Source of the DNA: JBGTCD01 sp041749015
Lineage (GTDB): Bacteria; Bacteroidota; Bacteroidia; Cytophagales; Cyclobacteriaceae
Direction: 5' to 3'
Assembly (NCBI GenBank): GCA_041749015.1
Contig: JBGTCD010000092.1
Location: forward strand, 1-25,970
Length of the DNA stretch: 25,970 bases
Shown: piece after piece, positions 1 to 7,397 of the stretch
Layout of the letters: every line of letters starts with the position of its first letter
How positions within the stretch are numbered: the stretch's first letter is position 1
Translations under genes and position numbers: made by a program
Notes under the pieces: model-generated
What the model saw: only the letters and a program-made list of their open reading frames with translations
The model's database searches: none
Told to the model about the DNA's origin: nothing

Positions 1-1535
1 CTGGTGATCGTAAAGGTCGTGGTAGTGGTCAAGGGGTCAGTAGTCACCGTATTGCCGTTGAACAGGCTGCCCTCTGTAAAGCTGTTAGTGCCATCAGTAT
101 AATCCACTGCAAAGGGATTGGTACCTGAACTAAAGTTAAAAACTAAAACACCCGTATCACCGGAACATAATTCGGGAGTGGTAGTGGTAAGTGTTGCAGA
201 TGGTGCTGGAATGATTTCCAAAGTCATCTGGTCTGCTGCAGAAATACAAGAACCATTACCATCGCCAGTTAAGGTAAAAGTAATGGTGCCAGTCTCTCCT
301 ATCCCTGGCTGATAAGTCGGTGTTAAGGTATTAGCATTCAATAAGCTGCCTGCACCATCATGGGTCCATGAGATGCTGGTCGTATTGATTTGTGTAGCAC
401 CAATGGTCTGGGTAGTGAATTCAAAGTCGCCAATGCCTGCACAAATCTCCTCATTACTGCCAGCACTCACTACCGGGGCCGAAGTGATTTCCAAGTTCAT
501 TTGATCGACAACCGGGGCACAAGTTCCGGCAGTTCCGGAAAGCGTAAATTCAATCATGCCGGTTTCACCGACAGCAGGTTGATAGGTAGGTGTTAAAGTA
601 TTGGCATCAAAAAGGTTGCCTGTTCCATTGTGGGTCCATAATAAGCTGGTGGTGTTATCAGCTGTGGCAGCAACAGACTGGTTAGAAAACTGGAAAGACC
701 CCGAGCCTTCACAAATTTCTTCGTCACTGCCAGCGGTGACTTCAGGAAAATTACTAATCCCAATTGCCAAAATGGCTGCCGTGGCATGCCTGTTAGTAGT
801 CCACAAAGCAGTGCTTTCTTTTACTCCTGCTGAGGCCACTACTCCAAACCCAGTTTGGAGGGTTATGGTGTTGGGCATGTACCTGAAGTTGCTACCCACA
901 CCATTGGTCCAGGATGCGATTTCAGAATTATCCCGGGTAACCAACCCAGTGACAAGCAACGAAAAATCTTCAGAAACAGCAGCAGTGGTGCCAGAAGAAA
1001 TTGTATTGACAGTTAAATTTCCTGAATTGTTGGAAGCGGCTGCAACGGAAACAAAAGAGCCACAATCTGTTATCTCATATTCCTGGATAACCAAATTATT
1101 TAATTCCCCCATACTCCATGAGGTTTGGACCATGGAGGGTTCAGAAGGTCCAGCTATTTTGTAAAAGACTGCCAGGCCCCTGCGGTCTGTATCAATGCCA
1201 AATGATTTAAAATGGTTTTCAACTATTTTAGTCCACCCGTCGGAGGTAGTAAACCCCACTGCAACATCCTCACCATTAATCAATGCCGTGTTATTGGGCA
1301 AAGGATCATCTCCGGATCTGGTACCGGTAAACACCACCAATAGGTTGCCTTCCTTGATAGCGGCTGGATAATTGGCAGTAGCCAAAGGATTGCCGTTTGC
1401 AGAGGCGTTTTGACTCCTAATTACAGATTGTGCACTGGAAGGGATCGAGGCGATCAAAAACAACAGGGCAAGGAGCACGATGACACCAAACCATCTGAGG
1501 CGTTCATAACCAACTATATAGAACCTTTTTCCCAA
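1..1535 (-). CDS. Secreted adhesin-like protein with tandem Ig/PKD-like repeats (3' end outside window)
   Basis: The minus-strand reading frame is open from a TTG at 1533-1535 to the left edge, about 511 residues. There is no in-frame ATG upstream of a TGA stop; the first in-frame ATG lies deep inside the gene. The TTG start gives a convincing signal peptide: basic residues (GKR, ERLR), then a hydrophobic stretch (VIVLLALLFLIASI) and an SSAQS cleavage region near residue 37. Residues 40-265 form a domain I do not recognise. After this come two near-identical units of about 90 residues, with landmark cysteines at 275 and 365, and a diverged third unit begins (Cys457). Each unit carries an AGS(D/N)EEIC start, an NTTS/WTH motif and an LTPTYQP/GETG motif. 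Such repeats are typical of large exported proteins of Bacteroidota, often T9SS cargo. The C-terminus, where a sorting domain would be, is not visible. Function unknown; adhesion is an inference. Confidence 0.75.
   Translation of the reverse strand, partial: MGKRFYIVGYERLRWFGVIVLLALLFLIASIPSSAQSVIRSQNASANGNPLATANYPAAIKEGNLLVVFTGTRSGDDPLPNNTALINGEDVAVGFTTSDGWTKIVENHFKSFGIDTDRRGLAVFYKIAGPSEPSMVQTSWSMGELNNLVIQEYEITDCGSFVSVAAASNNSGNLTVNTISSGTTAAVSEDFSLLVTGLVTRDNSEIASWTNGVGSNFRYMPNTITLQTGFGVVASAGVKESTALWTTNRHATAAILAIGISNFPEVTAGSDEEICEGSGSFQFSNQSVAATADNTTSLLWTHNGTGNLFDANTLTPTYQPAVGETGMIEFTLSGTAGTCAPVVDQMNLEITSAPVVSAGSNEEICAGIGDFEFTTQTIGATQINTTSISWTHDGAGSLLNANTLTPTYQPGIGETGTITFTLTGDGNGSCISAADQMTLEIIPAPSATLTTTTPELCSGDTGVLVFNFSSGTNPFAVDYTDGTNSFTEGSLFNGNTVTTDPLTTTTTFTIT
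195..740 (-). repeat. Two tandem 270/276-bp coding repeats
   Basis: The AGS(D/N)EEIC motif recurs with its cysteine codon at 711-713 and again at 441-443, exactly 270 bp (90 codons) apart. The next related unit has its cysteine codon at 165-167. The WTH, LTPTYQP and GETG blocks recur at matching offsets. The repeats are in frame inside the adhesin-like gene, so they are protein domains, not a CRISPR array or mobile element. Their similarity at DNA level makes copy number prone to recombination or assembly error. Confidence 0.8.
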
Positions 1536-1651
1536 TGGATTATAAGAGTAAAAGTTGAATCAAATTTGAAATTTAAGATAATTAATCAAGTTGACCTATT
1601 TTCCTTGAAACAAACTAATAACATTAATATGTTTACCGCCACAATTGTAAC

Positions 1652-2971
1652 CTAGGGTTTCAAATCTCCATTTGTATTGACCTTAAACAATGCCATTTTT
1701 TGCTGATTGTCCAGGGTTACTGTACCCAAAAATGAAAAATTACCATCAGGGGTTTGCTTGACCCCACCTGCCAGGTCATTATTACCTACCCCACTTTGCC
1801 CTCCGAATTTTCTAAACCAGAGGAGGTCACCACCCGCACTCAGCATGGCCCAAACAATATTTTTACCCCCTATTCCCAATTCTTCACCAAGCACGATAAA
1901 ATTACCATTACTGGACGCAGCAATTGCCTTACCTTCAAAGTTATTACCAAAGTTAAGTAACCGCTCAAATTCCAACCGAGTTGAATCTGATTCAACTAAT
2001 GCTTTGGCGAAGTACATATCAGAGTTATTACCTTGTTTGCTGGTGCCAATCATGCCAATAGAATTGGTACCCGGAATCCGGACAATATCGCTTCCAAATT
2101 CATTTCTGGTGGTGCCAAAAGATTTCATTTGAGCAATGGTGCCGTTAGGTGTATAGGTAATAAAAGCAAAATTACTTCCTTGCGGTTCCTCTCCAAGTTT
2201 GATTTCGGTAGTTAGAAAAAGACCGAAATCACCTGTAGCCAATTTTATGATCTTATTCCCCATTTGATTTGGCACTTCACTTCCAGGATTGGAAGCACCA
2301 ATGCTGAATCCTAACCAATCAGCTAATGGAACTCTGGTAAAATCAGAGTTGACTCTTATGGAAAATGAGGTAGTCCAGAATGGTTGGTTCTGGGTACCAC
2401 AAATAAAAAAATTGTCACTTTCCGCATCATAGGTCAGGGCACTTGCCTCAAGCTTCCTCAAGGTAGGGATACCAGTATCATCATCACCATGAATTTCAAA
2501 AGGGTTGGCTGGATTTTTTTCATACAGGTATTCCTGTAAAATTTCTCCATTTGGATCCAGCCTTAATAATCCTACAGATCCCCCGGGCGTGTCTCCCGGA
2601 AAAAAACTACCCCCCTGGGTGAATAGCACTACCGAAGAACCATCCTGAAATCCAATAATATCATTGGCAAAAATATCCATTCCCAGATGATTGATCTCCT
2701 TGGACCAAATTTCATTCCCAAAAGGATCGGCTTTGACAACATATATGTTGGATAAACCACCAAACCGGCTGTTACCCACCATTATAAAATCGCCGGACTC
2801 ATGAATATCAAACTTCACCCCGGTCTGGTTGCCATCCTTTCCATAATATTTAATGAAATGGTCAAAGGTCTGGGGTTCTACCGTCAGATCATTATCACAT
2901 GAGTACATGCCCGAAAGGCAGGTGATCATCAGAAGTATGTGAAAGAATCTGTTCATGGTCAGAATTGCCAT
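1652..2971 (-). CDS. Propeller-like lipoprotein, third gene of the STAND operon
   Basis: The 439-residue product has a lipoprotein-type signal peptide: MNRFF, a hydrophobic stretch, then a lipobox-like MYSC with the candidate lipidated cysteine at residue 25. The rest repeats a motif of the kind 'GDF(I/S)..G' followed by 'Y..K.(D/N)..G...W' (for example at the first 100 residues and again at the C-terminus, GNFSFLGTV then FKVNTNGDL). This suggests a beta-propeller of the PQQ-like or delta-60-like kind, common in Bacteroidota secreted proteins. The start codon overlaps the stop of the beta-barrel gene by one base (TAATG at 2971), so the two are probably translationally coupled. A second ATG at 2956 gives a more standard short signal peptide and may be the true start. 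The product is likely anchored to a membrane; which face is unknown. Family assignment is from sequence pattern only; the specific role is unknown. Confidence 0.7.
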   Translation of the reverse strand: MAILTMNRFFHILLMITCLSGMYSCDNDLTVEPQTFDHFIKYYGKDGNQTGVKFDIHESGDFIMVGNSRFGGLSNIYVVKADPFGNEIWSKEINHLGMDIFANDIIGFQDGSSVVLFTQGGSFFPGDTPGGSVGLLRLDPNGEILQEYLYEKNPANPFEIHGDDDTGIPTLRKLEASALTYDAESDNFFICGTQNQPFWTTSFSIRVNSDFTRVPLADWLGFSIGASNPGSEVPNQMGNKIIKLATGDFGLFLTTEIKLGEEPQGSNFAFITYTPNGTIAQMKSFGTTRNEFGSDIVRIPGTNSIGMIGTSKQGNNSDMYFAKALVESDSTRLEFERLLNFGNNFEGKAIAASSNGNFIVLGEELGIGGKNIVWAMLSAGGDLLWFRKFGGQSGVGNNDLAGGVKQTPDGNFSFLGTVTLDNQQKMALFKVNTNGDLKP

Positions 2972-4104
2972 TATTTCTTATTAAATAATCTCTGGAAAAA
3001 GTTCTGCTCAGGTGATTTTAGCCTTGGTTTGTACAAGGGCTTGATATATCCGATTGAAAATAATAACTGATTGATCCGGAAATCATCAGGCACATAAGCA
3101 TATCGTGTATAAATATTGCTGTCATAATAACCAGGGTCATCAGCATTGGTGGGGAACCTACCATCCGGGTTGGTAACATTGTTCATACCAGCCCTCAGTC
3201 TTACCTCCCCAAAAATGTAATCAAATCCGAATTTATACCTTACCCCGGCACCAAAAATCATGGATCTATTGACCCGGCGCATGGTAGACTCAAGTCTTTC
3301 ATCCGGCCCAACAATTTCTCTGGTTTGCCGATTTCCAGTATCATCTGTCAGAACGGCTGTATTTTCAGAAAATACAAATCTTCCTCTGGAAGAAAACATT
3401 GAGTTGACTTCAAGTCCTGCGAAAAAGTAAGGCTTGAATTTGCCAGAAAAGTTGGTAGAATACTTAAGGTATACCGGGACATCAATCCATTGGGTTGATT
3501 GCCTCATTTCCAATAAATCCTGTTCAAACATTTCTACCCTAACCTGCCACGAACGGTAGTTATACCCGATCTCACCGACCAGAGAAAAATTACGGAAAAA
3601 ATGCCATTCCAGACCGGCACCAAGACCAATTCCAAATCCAGGACTGTATCCCTTTCCGGAGCCTTCGGTATTATACACACCATATTCGTGGATGATATCC
3701 GGACTGGAAAAGCCCATAAATAATTTCCCTAAATGTAATGAAAAAACAGGACGGGTAGTGTATTTCTCTGATAGATAATACATATCAATCGGATCACGGT
3801 CTGCATCAAAGGTATGTTCCGGATTTACACCCAATAATTTAAGATAGTTGATGTCCACCGAATCAGGATCATCCATATATAAATATACTCTGGTCAGCAG
3901 CAAATAGGCCTGTGCCTCTTGTTCTCTGGTAAACTCTTCCTTCTCAATGCAGGATTTTAGCAGTTCATTTATTGAATAAAACCTACCAAGATCAAGCTGT
4001 TCCTGAGCCAATGTGAGTCTTTCAGTACAGGATAACTGGGCCCTGGATGGGATAGCAATTAAAAATGCCAGGTATAAAAAAATAAAAAATCCGCCCCGCC
4101 TCAT
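2971..4104 (-). CDS. Outer-membrane beta-barrel protein with N-terminal TPR-like helices
   Basis: The 377-residue product starts with a signal peptide (MRRGGFFIFLYLAFLIAIPSRAQ, cleavage after about residue 23). Residues 24-110 look helical and TPR-like (AQEQLDLGRF, AQAYLLLTRVYLY). From about residue 118 onward, alternating aromatic/glycine strands appear (GFGIGLGAGLEWHFF, FSLVGEIGYNY, YFFAGLEVNSMF, LLFSIGYIKPLY). These match the PorT/OMP_b-brl type of outer-membrane barrel seen throughout Bacteroidota. The C-terminus is basic and not a classical terminal aromatic. It lies 9 nt downstream of the STAND gene and overlaps the next gene by one base, so it sits in the middle of a three-gene operon. 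The TPR-like part would face the periplasm, where it could bind a partner; I infer the partner is the STAND protein or the lipoprotein. Confidence 0.75.
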   Translation of the reverse strand: MRRGGFFIFLYLAFLIAIPSRAQLSCTERLTLAQEQLDLGRFYSINELLKSCIEKEEFTREQEAQAYLLLTRVYLYMDDPDSVDINYLKLLGVNPEHTFDADRDPIDMYYLSEKYTTRPVFSLHLGKLFMGFSSPDIIHEYGVYNTEGSGKGYSPGFGIGLGAGLEWHFFRNFSLVGEIGYNYRSWQVRVEMFEQDLLEMRQSTQWIDVPVYLKYSTNFSGKFKPYFFAGLEVNSMFSSRGRFVFSENTAVLTDDTGNRQTREIVGPDERLESTMRRVNRSMIFGAGVRYKFGFDYIFGEVRLRAGMNNVTNPDGRFPTNADDPGYYDSNIYTRYAYVPDDFRINQLLFSIGYIKPLYKPRLKSPEQNFFQRLFNKK

Positions 4105-4113
4105 TTAAAAAAA

Positions 4114-7100
4114 TTAATAATTTTCAAATCTTAAATTTATGCACGACTCACGAAAATCAGTATCAGAATCTACATAGCTATTCCATTCATCCTGGGTCAT
4201 ATTCCGGTTAATTTTACCACAGATTTGATCAGCATATTCCTTAGGATCTAAGGCCCAAACCCTAACCTCCCCATCACTGGTACCCAGTCCTGTGCCGCCG
4301 GTAGCTCCGGCAATAAACCGCTCATCTGCACTGAAATCGATATCCCAAACGTACCCATTGTTATCATTGAATATATAAGGCAACTCCTCAAACTTTCCAT
4401 TTTCCCAAACTCTGATGGTCTTATCCAGACTTGATGAGGCCAGATACTTCCCGGATGGACTGTATTTAAGGGCTGTAACCCTGGATTTATGAACCGTAAA
4501 TTCCTTTTCAACTTTATCAGTGGATAAATTATAAATTTTGATAATGCCGGTTTCACCACCCATTGCAACCATTTTGCCAGATGGATCTATTGCCAGGGAA
4601 TGCACAGCAAATCGGAATCGGACATCCAACTCATTAAGTTGCTTCGTGGCCACATCGAGTTTCATTACCTTACCGTCAGGACTGCCAATCAATACACCAG
4701 ACCCATTTCTGATCACGGCTAATGATTGGGGGATAAAGTTAAGTTGAGCTATTTGCTGGCTGGTACCAGTTGTCGGATCATTAAGTCTGATGGTCCGGTC
4801 GCCCCCGGTTGAATAAAACTTATTTCCCTTGTGTTCGAATGCTATTTTACTGACGAAGCTCCTATGCCCTGATATATCCTTAGGCTGCGCCATCATATCG
4901 TTGGAAGACAATACCTTGATCACCGCAGAATCACTGGCCATCACGACCCACTGATCATCCGGGCTAACCCGGATCATTTTATTCGGATGCCGGTTCACAG
5001 GGATGGAAGTTTGTACCGTATTCACCCGGTCAGCATTTTTTATGAGGACCTTCCCTTCACTACCGGTGCTGAATAACCTGAGTCCGGAATTAGCAAAAGC
5101 CACAGACCTGACATCACTTCTGTGACCAGGAGCCGTATTAAATGACCTGCCATCTATCATCATTAAGGCACTGTACAAGGCATTATGAATATTAGGGTCG
5201 TGCTTTTCCCCACCATATTGGGTATTGAGATCATAAGCAAGTTTCGCCATATTGGCTTTCAATTCCGGATCTTCAACCTGAAGGGATTTTAAGGCTACGG
5301 ACCGGGCCAAAGACCTGAAGAAATTTTGATTTGCTCTGTCAGCTTCTGCCCTCGCAAATTCCTCAGATTTAATTGCCTTTCCTTCGTTTTCTTCGGCCCT
5401 TTGTTGTTCAGCTGTTGCTCTTTTAAATTGCTCACTAAGATTTTCATTAGCTCTTTCCAATTCAAATTTACTTGCTTCAAGCTCTTTTGCGGATGCCGTT
5501 AGAGCTTCATTCAATCTATTAGCTTCATCCCTAGCTTCCTCCGCCAACTCTCTATCTTTCTGAGCTTTTTCTTCAGATTCTAATGCCAATTCTAAATTCT
5601 TTTCGGCCTCCTCCGTGGCGGCTATCGCATTCTGCTCATTTCTTAAGGCTTCTGCCTGTTGGGTTAGGGCATACACGAAAAACAGGATCGCAATTATCGC
5701 AGCAATTCCCAGGATGACTGCCACGGCCCTGGTCCGCTTAATAAGCCTTTTCTGAAGGGCCTCCTTATTTTTTTCCTCCGCCTCATAGGTGATGCGGCTG
5801 GTATCCAAAAACACGATGGTCCGCTCAAAGGCAGGATCGTATCGCTCCGCCCAAAGTCGGGTAGGTTTTTGCTTTTTCTGCCAGTTAAGGGCTAATTGTA
5901 AATCCGGAGGGCGCCAAACACCACTTTTTCCAACCTGGTACAGGCTGGCAGCATCCGACAGTCTGCGGTACATTTTTGCCGATTCGTATTCTTCCTCCAC
6001 CCAGTTTCTCAGGCGGGTCCATATCCGCATAAGGCTTTCATGCGATATTTCAATAACCGAATCCCCATTTAAGGGCACATGAAAACCCGGCATCAAAAAA
6101 GACCGGCCTTCACGCCTAAAATGGTTAATGACTTTGATGACATCAGCATCACTAGCACCGGCCAATTCAGCAATTTTGTTGAGGCGCTCCGGACGGCGCA
6201 CACCCAGGTTTTCATCCCCTTTCTCGGTAATGGTCTTGAATAATATTTCTGCTATTTGCTTTTCGCGTAGGTTCAGCTCCTCAAAAGCTTCGTTTGCGTG
6301 GCGCGATAGTGCTTCATCGATCTTTCCTACAGCATTATAATGTCTTACATCAAGGGGCTCATCATCCTCCCTGTTTTCTATCCAATATTCCCAGGTCCGC
6401 ATCATGGCGTGCTGGAGAATAGGGAGCTGATCCTGATTTTTTTCAATATCCCCTAACAGCCGTTTGACCAACCTTTGAGATATCTGGCCTCCTCCTACGG
6501 CTACCGGCCCTTCGATCGCCATGCGTTTTTGCTCACGCGTCATCTGGGGTACCAGATAGTTACTTTTGTTGACCATTTGTGTCAATCCAGGAAACAAAGC
6601 ACATTCACCGATATGATCAGACCGCATGGTTAAGGCAATATGGACTGGGACCTCCGTTTGGCTGATGCCATTCATCAGAATGTTCACAAAAGCCAGGGCC
6701 TCATCATAATCCTGAGGATTATCCTCATCCCGGTATCGGAATAATTCCTCAAACTGGTCAACTAATAACAGTACGTTTTCTTTAGAGTCAGGGAAATAGC
6801 TTTTAAGGACCTCAGTTAGGCCATCTTTGCTGCTGCGCAGCATAGTAGAAATAATGGCTTCATGGATAGGGGCATCCTCGGGATCATAATCACCCTGCTG
6901 GAGAGACTTGCTGAATATGGAGGCAGCAAGGTTGGCAAACGGATTCTTACCCGGCCGTGAGCTAATTATATTCCAAAATGGGCCACTTTCCGTTGTAAAG
7001 CCTCCCAGCAATATAGGTACCAGACCGCAGGTCATGAGAGAGGATTTTCCACTTCCTGAAAATCCCATAACAGCAATAAAACGGTTTTTTATGAGCTTTA

Positions 7101-7266
7101 CGAGTACATCGTCCACCTGGCCTTCCCTACCAAAAAATAAATGGCATTCCTCAATTGTAAAAGGCCTTAAGCCTGGAAATGGATTGTTTGAAGGATTAAT
7201 TTTTTGAATTTCCCCATGCACCAGCTTCTCGCTGGAATCATCGACCTGAACATTATAATTGAGCAT
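4114..7266 (-). CDS. Membrane-anchored STAND (nSTAND1-like) ATPase with coiled coil and WD40-like propeller
   Basis: The 1050-residue product begins with the nSTAND1 signature NPFPGLRPF (residues 28-36) and FFGRE. It has a Walker A motif GFSGSGKSS (68-76), a Walker B VLLLVDQFEELF (165-176), a MRSD motif (214-217) and the ISHESLMRIW block (407-416) typical of these proteins. One hydrophobic segment follows (about 513-533), preceded by a very basic stretch (QKRLIKRTR). Then comes an E/A/R-rich coiled coil of about 110 residues (535-645) and seven or so WD40-like repeats from about 712 to 1015. STAND ATPases are signal-triggered oligomerising switches. No TIR, caspase, protease or nuclease effector domain is visible. 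The positive-inside rule puts the ATPase in the cytoplasm and the propeller outside the inner membrane. It is the first gene of the operon. Related proteins are often labelled WD-40 repeat proteins; true function is unknown. Confidence 0.85.
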   Translation of the reverse strand: MLNYNVQVDDSSEKLVHGEIQKINPSNNPFPGLRPFTIEECHLFFGREGQVDDVLVKLIKNRFIAVMGFSGSGKSSLMTCGLVPILLGGFTTESGPFWNIISSRPGKNPFANLAASIFSKSLQQGDYDPEDAPIHEAIISTMLRSSKDGLTEVLKSYFPDSKENVLLLVDQFEELFRYRDEDNPQDYDEALAFVNILMNGISQTEVPVHIALTMRSDHIGECALFPGLTQMVNKSNYLVPQMTREQKRMAIEGPVAVGGGQISQRLVKRLLGDIEKNQDQLPILQHAMMRTWEYWIENREDDEPLDVRHYNAVGKIDEALSRHANEAFEELNLREKQIAEILFKTITEKGDENLGVRRPERLNKIAELAGASDADVIKVINHFRREGRSFLMPGFHVPLNGDSVIEISHESLMRIWTRLRNWVEEEYESAKMYRRLSDAASLYQVGKSGVWRPPDLQLALNWQKKQKPTRLWAERYDPAFERTIVFLDTSRITYEAEEKNKEALQKRLIKRTRAVAVILGIAAIIAILFFVYALTQQAEALRNEQNAIAATEEAEKNLELALESEEKAQKDRELAEEARDEANRLNEALTASAKELEASKFELERANENLSEQFKRATAEQQRAEENEGKAIKSEEFARAEADRANQNFFRSLARSVALKSLQVEDPELKANMAKLAYDLNTQYGGEKHDPNIHNALYSALMMIDGRSFNTAPGHRSDVRSVAFANSGLRLFSTGSEGKVLIKNADRVNTVQTSIPVNRHPNKMIRVSPDDQWVVMASDSAVIKVLSSNDMMAQPKDISGHRSFVSKIAFEHKGNKFYSTGGDRTIRLNDPTTGTSQQIAQLNFIPQSLAVIRNGSGVLIGSPDGKVMKLDVATKQLNELDVRFRFAVHSLAIDPSGKMVAMGGETGIIKIYNLSTDKVEKEFTVHKSRVTALKYSPSGKYLASSSLDKTIRVWENGKFEELPYIFNDNNGYVWDIDFSADERFIAGATGGTGLGTSDGEVRVWALDPKEYADQICGKINRNMTQDEWNSYVDSDTDFRESCINLRFENY

Positions 7267-7275
7267 AACTGATAG

Positions 7276-7281
7276 CCCTCC
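7276..7281 (-). promoter_or_regulatory. Shine-Dalgarno site of the STAND gene
   Basis: On the minus strand GGAGGG lies 9 nt before the ATG at 7266, an ideal spacing. Bacteroidota genes, and the other genes in this window, rarely carry such a site, so it suggests strong or distinct translation initiation and supports this start. Confidence 0.55.
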
Positions 7282-7375
7282 AAAAAATTAACCACCCTGG
7301 AAAAAAATAAAACCAGAGTATTGACAAAAAGTCAAGTACAAATAAACAATAAATCTAACAAAAAATAATAAATTC

Positions 7376-7396
7376 CAAAAATGAGTCGCATTTTTG
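7376..7396 (-). terminator. Hairpin directly after the transporter-like gene, possible terminator
   Basis: Perfect 8-bp arms CAAAAATG and CATTTTTG enclose a 5-nt loop, one base beyond the stop codon of the gene ending at 7398. The stem is AT-rich and no clean T-run follows it directly, so termination may be weak. It separates the transporter-like gene from the STAND operon 110 nt further on. Confidence 0.35.
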
Positions 7397-7397
7397 A

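Noticed and set aside
195..740. CRISPR-like array in the left region
   Set aside because: Repeats are 270 bp, adjoining, and in frame as protein domains; there are no short repeats with spacers and no cas genes.
601..1164. 187-residue plus-strand open frame
   Set aside because: It is antisense to the adhesin-like gene, whose minus-strand frame has a signal peptide and clear tandem domain repeats.
7321..7335. TTGAC-loop-GTCAA inverted repeat upstream of the STAND operon as an operator
   Set aside because: Arms of only 5 bp in very AT-rich DNA; too likely by chance to list as a site.
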